A DNA stretch of 64,000 nt from Isosphaeraceae bacterium (GCA_025356435.1 JANXSY010000173.1:62001-126000); one strand, 5' to 3'. Shown: positions 1 through 9,435, numbered from the stretch's first letter. Notes: generated from the sequence alone by a model not told the origin. Translations and numbers: made by a program.

Positions 1-2
1 GC

Positions 3-743
3 CGGCTCGGCGCGGCGCATGTCGAGCGATTTTACTGCCTTTCGAACGACATGGCGGCCGAGGCGATCGACGCGAGGGTCGTTCCCCGCCGCAAAGTCCG
101 CGTGATCAATAACGGGATCGACCTGGTCCGATTTCGCGAGGCGGGCGATCCCTTGGCCTTGCGGGCGTCTCTGGGCATCCCGCCCGACGCCCCAGTGATC
201 GGCACCGCAGGTCGTCTTAATGAGGTTAAATGTCAGGATGTCCTGATTCGAGGATTTGCCCGTCTCCGATCTCGCGTGCCAGCGGCCCACCTTGTCCTGC
301 TGGGGGAGGGCGACCTTCGCGACGAACTCATCCGCCTCTCGGAGTCGCTCGGCGTCGCCGACGCCGTCCACTTCGCTGGGTACTCAACGGAACCGCAGCA
401 CTATCACCACATGTTTGACGTTTTCGCCCTGACGAGTCGTGCCGAGGGGACGCCGCAGGCCGTTATCGAGTCGTCGGTGGCGGTCCGTCCGGTCATCGCG
501 TCGCGGGTCGGCGGCGTGCCGGAACTGATCGAACACGGGCAGACCGGGCTCCTCTTCGACTCGGGAGACGACGAGGCCTTGGCCGACGGCCTGTATCGGC
601 TCGTCACCAACCGCCCCTTTGCCCGACGCCTGGCCGAATCCGGGCGCGATCGGGTCGAAGAACGGTACGATATCAGACGGATGGTCGACGACTACCACCG
701 CGACTACGTCGAGCTCTTGTCACGGCACCGCCCGCGACGTTGA
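3..743 (+). CDS. Glycosyltransferase family 4, 5'-truncated by window edge
   Basis: The reading frame is open from the first bases of the window, so the N-terminal half lies upstream; an ATG at 51 is internal, because the residues before it (AAHVERFYCLSND) fit a normal GT4 linker. The visible part is the C-terminal GT-B Rossmann domain: NNGID, then GTAGRLNEVK (start of the nucleotide-sugar domain), LLGEGDLRDEL, and the GT4 E-x7-E motif in EGTPQAVIESS, followed by VGGVPELIEHGQTGLLF. It should move a sugar from an NDP-sugar to a growing glycan at the cytoplasmic face of the membrane. It is the first visible gene of an exopolysaccharide operon, 75 bases before the next glycosyltransferase. The donor and acceptor cannot be read from sequence. 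Confidence 0.9.
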   Translation, partial: RLGAAHVERFYCLSNDMAAEAIDARVVPRRKVRVINNGIDLVRFREAGDPLALRASLGIPPDAPVIGTAGRLNEVKCQDVLIRGFARLRSRVPAAHLVLLGEGDLRDELIRLSESLGVADAVHFAGYSTEPQHYHHMFDVFALTSRAEGTPQAVIESSVAVRPVIASRVGGVPELIEHGQTGLLFDSGDDEALADGLYRLVTNRPFARRLAESGRDRVEERYDIRRMVDDYHRDYVELLSRHRPRR

Positions 744-818
744 ATCGGACCCGGCGAGGACGCCGACCGTGAGGCGACGGATCGATCGAGACCAGCCTTC
801 GAGACCAGAATCCCAACG

Positions 819-2003
819 ATGCGTTTGCTCCTCTACACGAACGTCTTCCCGAACCCCGTCTTGCCGACCAAGGGGACTTTCAACCGCCAGCTCGCGCGAG
901 CCTTGGCCGTTGAACATGACCTCCGGGTCATCACGCCGGTCTCCTGGGTCGAGGAGTTGAAGGCCGGGAAGTCGATCCGACGTGATGTCGTGGACGGGAT
1001 CGCAGTCCGCTATCCCCGCTTCGTCTACCCGCCGAAGGTCGGCCGCGAGCATTTCGGCTGGTGGCTCTGGCATTCGTCCCGAAGGACGGCGGAAAGCCTC
1101 TTCAAGGAATGGCGTCCTGATGCCGTCGTTGCCTACTGGTCTCATCCAGATGGAGAGGTCGCGGTCCGCCTCGCGCGGGGGCTGTGCGTGCCGGGCGTCG
1201 TCATGGTCGGCGGCTCCGATGTTAACCTGCTGATGAAAGCTGGGCGACGGCGGGCCAAGATCCTCGCCGTATTGAATGCGGCCGACGCGGTTGTCACCGT
1301 GAGTCATGACTTGCGAGCTACCCTGCTCGCGGCTGGCATACCGGCCGAGAAGATCTGCGTGATCGATCGCGGCGTCGACGCCGGTACGTTCTTCCCTGGC
1401 GACCGAGCCGAGGCGAGACGTCGGCTCGGACTGCCCGTCGATGGTCGCCTGATCCTCTGGGTCGGCCGGATGGTCGAGGTGAAGGGGCTCGACGTGCTCC
1501 TCTCGGCCTGTTCTGAGCTGAAAACGAGGGGCGAATCATTCCGCGTTCAGCTCGTTGGTGACGGCGGCCTCCGCAAAGCGCTCGAGGCCCGATTGATCGC
1601 TTTGGGACTGAGCGACGTCGTCGGGTTCGCGGGGTCGAAATCCCACGACGCCTTGCCCGACTGGTATCGCGCAGCGGATCTGACCGTTCTGCCGAGCCTG
1701 ATGGAGGGCATCCCGAACGTACTCCGCGAGTCGCTCGCGTGCGGTACCCCCTTTGTCGCCAGTCGGGTTGGCGGAATTCCGGAACTTGTCGGCGGGATCG
1801 AAGACCGTTGTCCGCTCGTCCCGCCGGGCGATCCGGTCGCGCTGGCCGACGCGCTGGCGATGGCCCTGCGATCGGTCGACGTTCGGCCGACCTCGGCGCT
1901 CGGGTCGTCGCTGAGTTGGGCTGAGTCGGCGTCGAGCCTGATCCGCCTGGTCGATTCGCTGAGGTCGCCAGCACCGGCCAAGTCCGGGGAGGGAGCATCA
2001 TGA
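819..2003 (+). CDS. Glycosyltransferase family 4
   Basis: This 394-residue protein is a complete GT4 enzyme of the length usual for exopolysaccharide or colanic-acid type transferases. The N-terminal acceptor domain starts with LLLYTNVFPNP and a GTFNRQLARAL segment. The donor domain begins near residue 205 (LILWVGRMVEVKGLDVLL) and contains QLVGDGG and the E-x7-E catalytic/donor motif in LMEGIPNVLRESLACGTP, then VGGIPELV. Its stop overlaps the next start by 4 bases (ATGA), which points to translational coupling with the deacetylase. The likely role is assembly of the repeat unit of the exopolysaccharide. The sugar specificity is unknown. Confidence 0.92.
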   Translation: MRLLLYTNVFPNPVLPTKGTFNRQLARALAVEHDLRVITPVSWVEELKAGKSIRRDVVDGIAVRYPRFVYPPKVGREHFGWWLWHSSRRTAESLFKEWRPDAVVAYWSHPDGEVAVRLARGLCVPGVVMVGGSDVNLLMKAGRRRAKILAVLNAADAVVTVSHDLRATLLAAGIPAEKICVIDRGVDAGTFFPGDRAEARRRLGLPVDGRLILWVGRMVEVKGLDVLLSACSELKTRGESFRVQLVGDGGLRKALEARLIALGLSDVVGFAGSKSHDALPDWYRAADLTVLPSLMEGIPNVLRESLACGTPFVASRVGGIPELVGGIEDRCPLVPPGDPVALADALAMALRSVDVRPTSALGSSLSWAESASSLIRLVDSLRSPAPAKSGEGAS

Positions 2004-2671
2004 CCAAGACGATGGGCAAGATCGGCCTCCGTACCGTCGCGGCCGTCCTCGCGGGCCGGGTCCTCCCGAGGAGGCTCTTTCAGAGGTGCGGACCGGCCTC
2101 CAGCCGCGCCGTGGCCCTGACGTTCGACGACGGACCCGATCCCGACCAGACCCCCAGAATTCTCGACGCCCTGCGCGACGCCGGGGTCGTAGCGACGTTC
2201 TTCGTCGTCGGGAGCAAGGTCGAACGTCATCCTGAGGTCATCCGTCGGATCGTGGAGGAAGGGCACGTGGTCGGCAACCACTCCTTCACCCATCCAAGGC
2301 CCGGGGCGATCGACGCCGCAGGGCTCATCGCCGAGGCGGAGAAGACGGACGATGTGCTCGCGGCGGTCGTCGGCCGTCGGGCCTCGATGTTCCGGCCTCC
2401 CTACGGAGGACTCTCATTCAAGAAACTGCTCGGACTGTGGAAGGTTGGTCGTTCGCTCGTCTTCTGGAACGTCGACCCGAAAGACTTTTCTTGCTTGACG
2501 GTTGACGAGGTTCGGTCCAACCTCAGCCGTCGCCCGCTCAGGGCCGGGGACGTTATCCTGATGCATGACACGGTTCCGTTCGCCGCCGCGCTCATCCCTG
2601 AAATTGCCGCCTCGGTCCGCCGCCTCGGCCTGACGTTTACCACGCCCGACGCCTGGGGCCGACATCGATGA
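2000..2671 (+). CDS. Polysaccharide deacetylase (NodB/CE4 family)
   Basis: This 223-residue protein carries the standard CE4 motifs in order: TFDDGPD (residues 41-47, with the catalytic base and a metal Asp), GNHSFTHP (metal His 94 and 98), RPPYGG (132-137) and, near the end, LMHD with the late His. This set is the full metal-dependent N- or O-deacetylase site, so the enzyme is probably active. It would remove acetyl groups from amino sugars of a lipid-linked or polymeric glycan. An N-terminal hydrophobic stretch (about 8-25) may anchor or export it. It overlaps both neighbours by 4 bases, so it belongs to the glycosyltransferase operon and probably tailors that product. Confidence 0.93.
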   Translation: MTKTMGKIGLRTVAAVLAGRVLPRRLFQRCGPASSRAVALTFDDGPDPDQTPRILDALRDAGVVATFFVVGSKVERHPEVIRRIVEEGHVVGNHSFTHPRPGAIDAAGLIAEAEKTDDVLAAVVGRRASMFRPPYGGLSFKKLLGLWKVGRSLVFWNVDPKDFSCLTVDEVRSNLSRRPLRAGDVILMHDTVPFAAALIPEIAASVRRLGLTFTTPDAWGRHR

Positions 2672-3999
2672 TGAGTGACGCGAAGAAGGTGCTTCTCATC
2701 GTCTACCAGTTCCCGCCCGTCGGTGGGGCGGGGGTCCAGCGCGCGGTGAAGTTCGTCAAGTATTTGCCGCAGTTCGGCTGGCGTCCGACGGTCTTGACCG
2801 TGGCGAATCCCTCGGTCCCCGTGCTCGACCGCAGCCTTGAAGCTGACATCCCGCCCGGGACCGAGGTTCGCCGCGCCCGGACGCTCGAACCAGGCTATGC
2901 CATGAAGGCCGCCATCTCGGCCGGTGGCGGGAACGGGTCATCGGGCGGCATGAAACGGGCGATCAAAGGGGCGGCTCGACGGCTTGTCAACCTCGTTCTC
3001 CAGCCCGATCCCCAGGTCCTCTGGGTTCCCGGGGCGGTCCGGGAGGGGCGACGCATCCTCGGCGAGTCCCCCCACGCGGCGATCATGGTCACCGGCCCTC
3101 CATTCTCATCATTCCTCGTCGGTGCCAGGCTGGCACGACAGTTCGGTCTTCCGCTGTTGCTCGACTATCGCGATGAGTGGGGCATCAGCAACGCTTACCT
3201 TGAGAATAAGCGGCTCGGCGTGTACTCGAACGCGGTCCAAGGGCGGATGCAGGCGAGCGTCGTCCGCAGGGCCAATGCGCTCGTCGCGACCACGGTCGCC
3301 AGCGCCGCGGAACTCACCCGGGTAAGCCGCGACGCGGGCGGCTCGGCTTCCGTCACTTGCATCTATAACGGTTTCGACCCCGAGGATTTCACCGAGGAGA
3401 AGGCGCCCGCCTCTATGCCCACCGCCGGACCGGGCCGTTATCGGCTCGCTTACGTCGGCACGCTCTGGAATCTCACCGATGTTGGACCGCTCGTCGACGC
3501 AGTCCTTGCTCTCTCCGCCCGGCATCCTGACCTCGCGGCAAAGCTCGAACTCTGCTTCGCCGGCCGTCGGACCGCCGATCAGGAATCACACCTTGCCCGT
3601 CTCAATGGGGCACCGTGCCGACTTGATATTTATCCCTATCTCGACCACAGCAACGCCATCGAGCTGGCGCGGTCGGCCGACGCTCTCTGCATTCTCCTCG
3701 CCGACGTCCCGTCAGCCGGGCGGGTGGTGCCGGCCAAGCTGTTCGAATCGATGGCCGCTCGGTCCTCGATCCTGGCGATCGCGCCCCGGGGGGAAGTCTG
3801 GGATCTCCTCGAAAAATATCCAACGGCCGGCCGGTTCATCCCGATCGATGTCGGTGGTATCGCGAATCATCTCGCGTCGGAGATTGAGCGCAAACAGAAT
3901 GGGGATTCTCTAGACTTCCGTGGATGGGATGCCTCCTGCTACGATCGCCGCCAACTGACGGGCCAACTCGCCCGTCTGCTCGACGATCTCGCACCCTGA
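2668..3999 (+). CDS. Glycosyltransferase (GT4-like, GT-B fold)
   Basis: The 443-residue protein begins LLIVYQFPPVGGAGVQRAVKF, a start typical of GT4-like transferases that act on surface glycans. The second half has YVGTLWNLTDV, CFAGRRTADQ and VVPAKLFESMAARSSILAI, the region equivalent to the donor-binding loop, but without a perfect E-x7-E. It starts in an ATGATG that overlaps the stop of the deacetylase, so it is coupled to it; the second ATG at 2671 is an equally possible start. It is the third GT4-type enzyme of the operon. Donor and acceptor are unknown. Confidence 0.88.
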   Translation: MMSDAKKVLLIVYQFPPVGGAGVQRAVKFVKYLPQFGWRPTVLTVANPSVPVLDRSLEADIPPGTEVRRARTLEPGYAMKAAISAGGGNGSSGGMKRAIKGAARRLVNLVLQPDPQVLWVPGAVREGRRILGESPHAAIMVTGPPFSSFLVGARLARQFGLPLLLDYRDEWGISNAYLENKRLGVYSNAVQGRMQASVVRRANALVATTVASAAELTRVSRDAGGSASVTCIYNGFDPEDFTEEKAPASMPTAGPGRYRLAYVGTLWNLTDVGPLVDAVLALSARHPDLAAKLELCFAGRRTADQESHLARLNGAPCRLDIYPYLDHSNAIELARSADALCILLADVPSAGRVVPAKLFESMAARSSILAIAPRGEVWDLLEKYPTAGRFIPIDVGGIANHLASEIERKQNGDSLDFRGWDASCYDRRQLTGQLARLLDDLAP

Positions 4000-4006
4000 G
4001 ACCTCT

Positions 4007-5209
4007 ATGGACCACTTCATCCGAATCATGATCGCGGTATTCTGGGTCTGCGCGGGTTTGATCGTCTTTGCTTACGCGGGATACACTTTGGTGATCTGGC
4101 TACTGTCGCGTCTGCTTGGCGATCAGCCGACACCCCCCACACCCGTCGACTCCGCACTGCCAACGGCCGTCCTGCTGATTGCGGCTTTCAACGAAGAATC
4201 GGTGATCGACGAGCGTGTTCGCAACGCGCTCGACCTCGACTATCCACGCGATCGGTTCGAGATCGTCGTCGTTTCGGACGGGAGCTCCGATGCGACGGCT
4301 CAGATCGTCCGCCGTTACGCCGACCGCGGGGTACGTGTCATCGACAACCGCGAACGCCGCGGGAAGTCCGCCGTACTGAATGCGACCATCGCCGAGTTAA
4401 CCGCAGAAATTGTCCTCCTGTCCGACGCGAATACGTTTAACGATCCGTCTGCGGCGAGGTATCTGACGCGATGGTTCGCTAACCCCACCGTGGCGTCGGT
4501 CGTTGGCAAGCTCATCCTGACCGATCCAGCGACCGGCAACAATTCCGATAGTCTTTATTGGAAATATGAAACGTTCCTCAAGAGGTGCGAAGGCCGACTC
4601 GGTGGCCTACTCGGTGCCAACGGTGCAATCTACGCCATTCGCCGCGATCGCTATGTGCCCATCCCCGACCAGACAATCGTCGATGACTTCGTCATCCCGC
4701 TCTTGTCGAGGCTTCGTCATGGCGGTCAAGTTATCTTTGACACCGACGCGGTCGCTCGCGAAGAAACACCCGCGAACCTAGGCTCCGAATTTCACCGTCG
4801 CGCCCGGATTGGAGCAGGGGGGTTCCAAGCGATCGGGTTACTCTGGCCGCTGCTCAATCCACTTCGGGGGTGGATCGCGTTCACTTTCTTGTCACATAAA
4901 GTTCTCCGCTGGTTCTGCCCAGCCTTCATGATCGGTGCGGCGCTGAGTAACCTGCTGATCGTCGCTTTCGGTGGTCCCGCAATTTATCTTTATTTGATCT
5001 TGGGACAAATCGCGTTCTATCTGATCGCGTTTCTCGTTGGACTGACCCCCCCTGGTCTGAAAGCTTTCAAACTGCTTCGGCTCACCACCATGTTCACCAG
5101 TATGAACGCCGCGTTGCTTATCGGTTTCTTCCGGTGGTTGCGGGGCAGCCAGAAGGGAGCCTGGCGAAGAACCGAACGGGTGACCGAAGCGAACGGAGCG
5201 GTCCAATGA
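4007..5209 (+). CDS. Membrane glycosyltransferase family 2
   Basis: This 400-residue processive-type GT2 protein has an N-terminal membrane helix (about 8-32), then the GT-A core: LLIAAFNEESVIDERV, EIVVVSDGSSD (first nucleotide-binding Asp), LLSDANTFND (DxN in the DxD position), DDFVIPLLSR (ED-type catalytic region) and HRRARIGAGGFQAI, which takes the place of the Q/RxxRW motif. Two to four membrane helices follow from about residue 270. This arrangement fits polymerising or lipid-linked glycan synthases of the NodC/HAS/IcaA type. It starts 7 bases after the previous gene. It is the best candidate in the operon for chain initiation or polymerisation, but this is inference. Confidence 0.9.
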   Translation: MDHFIRIMIAVFWVCAGLIVFAYAGYTLVIWLLSRLLGDQPTPPTPVDSALPTAVLLIAAFNEESVIDERVRNALDLDYPRDRFEIVVVSDGSSDATAQIVRRYADRGVRVIDNRERRGKSAVLNATIAELTAEIVLLSDANTFNDPSAARYLTRWFANPTVASVVGKLILTDPATGNNSDSLYWKYETFLKRCEGRLGGLLGANGAIYAIRRDRYVPIPDQTIVDDFVIPLLSRLRHGGQVIFDTDAVAREETPANLGSEFHRRARIGAGGFQAIGLLWPLLNPLRGWIAFTFLSHKVLRWFCPAFMIGAALSNLLIVAFGGPAIYLYLILGQIAFYLIAFLVGLTPPGLKAFKLLRLTTMFTSMNAALLIGFFRWLRGSQKGAWRRTERVTEANGAVQ

Positions 5210-5243
5210 CACGGCCGCTCATCCTGGCCGCGATCGGGGTACT

Positions 5244-6497
5244 ATGCTGATGAATCCCATCCTGATCGCCGCGTTGCTGGCCCTAGGCACGGGAGTGGCC
5301 CTGTTCTTCGCGATTCTGCGCTCACGCGGCATCGATCGGTGGTTTCTCGACTATCTTAACCAATTCCCTCGTCGCTTACGCGCGAAGAGTAGACGCGGTG
5401 AAGTCCACCTCCTGATCGGTTTGGTTGATCACTTCGAACCGATGCATCATGTCACCTCACCTCAACAGGGTAAGGATCGCATCGATCGGTGGGTCGAAAC
5501 TTATCCACGGCTATTCGGACAGATCCGTGATCGGGACGGCCGCCCGCCGCAACACACGTTCTTTTTTCCGATCGAGCAATATGACCCGGATCACCTCGAT
5601 GCCCTGGCCGTGCTCTGCCACGCGGGGTTCGGCGAGGTTGAGATCCACCTGCATCACGACAACGACACGGCCGACAACCTCCGCACTGTCTTGCTCGAAG
5701 CGAAGAAGATCTTGGCGGAACGACATGGCCTACTCGCCGTCCGTCGTCAGACATGCGAGATAGCTTATGCATTCGTTCACGGCAATTGGTGCCTGGACAA
5801 CTCCCGGCCCGATGGTCGTCAGTGCGGCGTGAACAACGAAATCGACGTTCTCCGCGAGACCGGATGCTATGCCGACTTCACGATGCCATCTGCGCCAGAC
5901 CCGGGCCAGACGCGGACGATTAACAGCATCTACTACGCGATCGACGATCCCGAGCGGCCGATGTCGCACGACCGGGGCGTGCCGATCGGGCGTGGGCCGG
6001 CTCCCGATCGCGGCCTCCTGATGATCCAGGGGCCTCTCATGCTGGATTGGAGATCACGGAAGTGGTGGATCATGCCTCGGATCGAAAACGGCTGCGTCCA
6101 GAAGAGCCAACCCGCTTCGATCGATCGGGTCGGCAACTGGCTCCGGGCTGGGGTCTCGGTGCCGTCACGGCCAGACTGGGTCTTCGTCAAGCTCCACGCC
6201 CACGGGGCGCATGAAGCGGGGCAGGCGGCGATCCTCAGCGAGACGATGGTCGAATTCCACCAAGCCCTCGCCGCGAAGATGGAGGCCGACCCCACGTTCC
6301 ACGTCCACTACGTCACCGCCCGCGAGATGTATAATCTCGCACGCGCCGCCGAGGCGGGGTGGGCCGGGTCCGTCGCTGAGGCACGCGACTACGAGCTCAT
6401 CAAGAACCCGGCCTTCCCGACGGCCGGGCGGGTCGGCGCGATCGCGGACCACCTTGCTTCGGCCCCGAAGCCGACGCCAACCGGAGTGTCGTCATGA
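5244..6497 (+). CDS. Membrane-anchored deacetylase-like protein of exopolysaccharide locus
   Basis: The 417-residue protein has an N-terminal membrane helix (about 4-24) and then a soluble domain I do not recognise with certainty. Several strings look like a divergent carbohydrate-esterase-4/7-stranded barrel: LLIGLVDHFEPMHH, HTFFFPIEQYDPDHL, EVEIHLHHDNDTADNL and YAFVHGNWCLDNSRP, which supply repeated His and Asp residues spaced as in metal-dependent deacetylases. The classic TFDDGP and RPPYG motifs are absent. It sits between a GT2 enzyme and a secreted beta-helix protein, and its stop overlaps the next start by 4 bases. The likely role is trimming or deacetylating the polymer. The start may also be the ATG at 5250. 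Confidence 0.75.
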   Translation: MLMNPILIAALLALGTGVALFFAILRSRGIDRWFLDYLNQFPRRLRAKSRRGEVHLLIGLVDHFEPMHHVTSPQQGKDRIDRWVETYPRLFGQIRDRDGRPPQHTFFFPIEQYDPDHLDALAVLCHAGFGEVEIHLHHDNDTADNLRTVLLEAKKILAERHGLLAVRRQTCEIAYAFVHGNWCLDNSRPDGRQCGVNNEIDVLRETGCYADFTMPSAPDPGQTRTINSIYYAIDDPERPMSHDRGVPIGRGPAPDRGLLMIQGPLMLDWRSRKWWIMPRIENGCVQKSQPASIDRVGNWLRAGVSVPSRPDWVFVKLHAHGAHEAGQAAILSETMVEFHQALAAKMEADPTFHVHYVTAREMYNLARAAEAGWAGSVAEARDYELIKNPAFPTAGRVGAIADHLASAPKPTPTGVSS

Positions 6498-7747
6498 GCG
6501 CCCGCTTTCTCTGCTTGGCGATGATCGGGGCGTTGCTCGTTAGCCCGGCGGCAACGGCGGCCGATTACTGGGTCGCGCCCGGCGGCAGAGATGGAGGACG
6601 GGGCCAGAAGTCGGCCCCTTGGTCGACGCTCCAATACGCGGCCTCGCAGGTGCGCCCCGGCGATACCGTGCACGTCGTCGACGGCGACTACAAGGGCTTC
6701 TATACCGAACACGGCGGCACGCCGGACGCTCAGATTGTTTTCCTCGCTGAGGGGGACAAGGTCCGGATCGTCTCCCGCAACAAGGAGACGCAGGACGGCA
6801 TCAACGTCGAGGGGACGTCCTACATTACCGTCGACGGCTTCGTCATCAACGGGATGATTCGCGCCGGAATTCGCGGCAATACAGCCAAGGGGTTTCGCGT
6901 CCGCCGCGTCCGAGCCGACTCCAATGGCTTGTGGGGGATCTTTACCAGTCACTGCGACGACGCGGTGATCGAATACAACGTGACCTCACGCTCCCGCAAA
7001 GAGCACGGAATCTACGTCTCCAACAGCGGTGACCGTCCGATCATCCGCGGCAACATCTCGTATGGTAATAAATCCTGCGGCATCCACATGAACGGCGATC
7101 TCTCGCAGGGCGGGGACGGGACGATCAGCGGGGCTGTCGTCGACTCGAACACGATCTACGGCAATAAAGGTGGCTCCGCGATCAACGCCGACGGGGTGCA
7201 GGATTCCACGTTCGTTAATAACCTGATCTTCGACAACCACGCCCGGGGCATCTCCCTCTTCAAGGAAGACGCCGCCGCCCCCTCGACCAACAACCTCATC
7301 GCCCACAACACGATCGTCATGGCCGCCGACGCCCGCTGGGCGATCAACATCAAGAACGGCTCGACCGGCAACAAGCTCTTCAACAACATCATCCTCCATC
7401 CCGGATCTGCGCGGGGAGATGTACTTATCGTGCCCGACAGCCTCTCGGGCTTCACAAGCGACCGTAACATCTTTCACGGCCGGTTCAGCACAGACGACGG
7501 AGAGCGTGTCCTCGATCTGACAAAGTGGCGAGCTGAGACAGGCCAAGACACCCACTCGATCTTCGCAACGGCTGATACACTTTTCGTCGACTCACAGAGG
7601 GGCGACTTTCACCTCCGCCCCGCCTCTCCAGCCATCGACGCGGCCGACCCGGCGCGCTCGCCGAAGTCTGACCGCGAGGGCCGGCCACGCGACGTCGGGG
7701 TAGGTCCCGATGTCGGGGCCCTCGAATCTGCCGGTCCGAAGAAGTAA
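6494..7747 (+). CDS. Secreted right-handed parallel beta-helix protein
   Basis: The 417-residue protein has a signal peptide (about 1-22, ending near ATAADYW), then DYWVAPGGRDGGRGQKSAPW and a long run of parallel beta-helix turns with repeating N/G patterns (INGMIRAGIRG, EHGIYVSNSGDRPIIRG, SCGIHMNGDLSQGG, INADGVQDSTFVNN, ARGISLFKED). It ends with ASPAIDAADPARSPKSD and DVGVGPDVGALE, the usual C-terminal cap of this family. Such folds bind or cleave polysaccharides (lyases, epimerases). Co-translation with the deacetylase-like gene by a 4-base overlap suggests it acts on the exopolysaccharide outside the cytoplasm. It has a close paralogue in this window on the minus strand at 19768-21060. Confidence 0.88.
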   Translation: MSARFLCLAMIGALLVSPAATAADYWVAPGGRDGGRGQKSAPWSTLQYAASQVRPGDTVHVVDGDYKGFYTEHGGTPDAQIVFLAEGDKVRIVSRNKETQDGINVEGTSYITVDGFVINGMIRAGIRGNTAKGFRVRRVRADSNGLWGIFTSHCDDAVIEYNVTSRSRKEHGIYVSNSGDRPIIRGNISYGNKSCGIHMNGDLSQGGDGTISGAVVDSNTIYGNKGGSAINADGVQDSTFVNNLIFDNHARGISLFKEDAAAPSTNNLIAHNTIVMAADARWAINIKNGSTGNKLFNNIILHPGSARGDVLIVPDSLSGFTSDRNIFHGRFSTDDGERVLDLTKWRAETGQDTHSIFATADTLFVDSQRGDFHLRPASPAIDAADPARSPKSDREGRPRDVGVGPDVGALESAGPKK

Positions 7748-7819
7748 CCCATGGCGGCCATGCCGGTCGCCGCCTCGACGTGACCTATTACGAACTTTAC
7801 CCCGAACATCCGAGGCACG

Positions 7820-9196
7820 ATGTCCGCGAAAATTGAGGGTACGACCAGGGACGGATCCGACGCGACGGGGCAGGACCACCACTCCGCATTGCGGGCGATG
7901 ATCGCCGAGAAACGGGCCAAGGTCGGGATCATCGGGCTGGGCTATGTCGGCCTGCCCCTTGCGCGGGCGTTCACCACCAAGGGGATTTCCGTCCTCGGCT
8001 TCGACACAGATCCCAACAAGATCAGCAAGATCGGCCGGGGCGAGAGCTACATCGGCCACATCGGCGACGATGTCATCCGTTCGATGCGCGCCGAGAACCG
8101 CTTCGACGCGACCGACGACTTCCGCCGGCTCGCCGAGGCCGACGCCATCATCATCTGCGTGCCAACCCCGCTCAACGAGACCCGCGAGCCCGACCTAAGC
8201 TACATCATTTCGTCAGCGCAAGCGATCGCCGAACGACTCCGCCCGGGCCAGCTCGTCGTCCTCGAAAGTACGACCTACCCCGGCACCACCCGCGACGTTG
8301 TCCTGCCGATCCTTGCAAAAGGGGGATTGAAGGCCGGGACCGACTTCTTCCTTGCCTTCAGCCCCGAGCGAGAAGACCCGGGCAACCCGAACTTCTCCGC
8401 GCCAACGATCCCCAAGGTCGTCGGTGGCCTCGAACCCCGCAGCCTTGAACTCGCCTCAATGCTCTACGGGCAGGTCGTCGTTCGCGTCGAGGAAGTCTCG
8501 AGCCCCGAAGTGGCCGAGGCATGCAAGATCCTCGAGAACACCTATCGCGCGATCAATATCGCTCTCGTCAACGAGCTCAAGATGCTCTACGACAAGATGG
8601 GTATCGACGTCTGGGAAGTTATCGACGCGGCCAAGTCGAAGCCGTTTGGCTTCCAGGCGTTCTATCCAGGCCCGGGCCTCGGCGGGCACTGCATTCCGAT
8701 CGACCCGTTCTATCTCACCTGGATCGCCCGCAAGTTCAACTCGTCGACCCGCTTCATCGAGCTCGCGGGCGAGATCAACACGTCGATGCCCCATTACGTC
8801 GTGTCCAAGATCGGCGACGCCCTCAACGACAAGGGCAAGCCGATCAAGGGGAGCAAAGTCACCCTCCTCGGCATGGCGTACAAGAAAGACGTCGACGACC
8901 CGCGCGAGTCGCCCGGGTTCGAGCTGATGGAGTTGCTCATGGAAAAGGGGGCGATCGTCAGCTATAACGACCCCCATATCCCGGTGCTCCCCCTCATGCG
9001 TCATTACCCAAAGCTCCGCATGGCCAGCCAGGAATTGACCCCTCAATATCTCGCCGGCCAGGACTGCATCCTGATCGCGACCGACCATTCCGCCTACGAC
9101 TGGGCGTGGGTGGTCCAACACTCATCGCTGATTGTCGACACAAGAAATGCGACCAAAAAGGTGACGGTCGGCCGCGATAAGATCGTTAAAGCCTGA
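7820..9196 (+). CDS. Nucleotide-sugar dehydrogenase (UDP-HexNAc 6-dehydrogenase type)
   Basis: The 458-residue protein is a UDP-glucose/GDP-mannose dehydrogenase family member. It has GLGYVGLPLA (residues 39-48, NAD Rossmann loop), CVPTPLNETREPDLS, LESTTYPGTT, FSPEREDPGN, and the catalytic Cys in GPGLGGHCIPIDPFYL (about residue 291). The C-terminal domain has LLGMAYKKDVDDPRESP. The GGHCIPIDP form and the SPEREDPGN segment match the UDP-GlcNAc or UDP-ManNAc dehydrogenases (WbpA/WecC group) better than UDP-glucose dehydrogenases. It would oxidise C6 in two NAD-dependent steps to make a uronic-acid donor for the transferases upstream. About 35 extra N-terminal residues precede the Rossmann fold. 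Confidence 0.93.
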   Translation: MSAKIEGTTRDGSDATGQDHHSALRAMIAEKRAKVGIIGLGYVGLPLARAFTTKGISVLGFDTDPNKISKIGRGESYIGHIGDDVIRSMRAENRFDATDDFRRLAEADAIIICVPTPLNETREPDLSYIISSAQAIAERLRPGQLVVLESTTYPGTTRDVVLPILAKGGLKAGTDFFLAFSPEREDPGNPNFSAPTIPKVVGGLEPRSLELASMLYGQVVVRVEEVSSPEVAEACKILENTYRAINIALVNELKMLYDKMGIDVWEVIDAAKSKPFGFQAFYPGPGLGGHCIPIDPFYLTWIARKFNSSTRFIELAGEINTSMPHYVVSKIGDALNDKGKPIKGSKVTLLGMAYKKDVDDPRESPGFELMELLMEKGAIVSYNDPHIPVLPLMRHYPKLRMASQELTPQYLAGQDCILIATDHSAYDWAWVVQHSSLIVDTRNATKKVTVGRDKIVKA

Positions 9197-9211
9197 AGCG
9201 AAGCGAGTTAA

Positions 9212-9292
9212 GAACGCCCGCTTGTTGTTTCGTGACAGACCATCCTGTTGCAAAAAGGGAACATGAGCGGGCGTTCAAGACCGACTTTTTAA
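9212..9292 (+). terminator. Inverted repeat ending the exopolysaccharide operon
   Basis: Two perfect 11-base arms, GAACGCCCGCT (9212-9222) and AGCGGGCGTTC (9266-9276), are separated by 43 bases and followed by a run of five T at 9286-9290. It lies 15 bases after the dehydrogenase stop. The long loop makes it weaker than a textbook terminator, but the position fits an operon end. Confidence 0.5.
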
Positions 9293-9321
9293 TTGACTTG
9301 CTTTGCGAACAGAATTACAGT
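9293..9321 (+). promoter_or_regulatory. Possible sigma70-type promoter for the PEP-CTERM gene
   Basis: TTGACT at 9293-9298 and TACAGT at 9316-9321 are spaced by 17 bases. This is about 115 bases before the start codon of the PEP-CTERM gene and just after the operon-end hairpin. No transcript data support it. Confidence 0.35.
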
Positions 9322-9435
9322 GTCACGATGACATAATCTATAGCGTTCTACCAATACGCTGAAGACGATGATTAGTCTAGGAACGAGTTACACAAGGCCG
9401 TGCTCCCCCCCCATCCAAGAAGGACAAGGTCCAAG

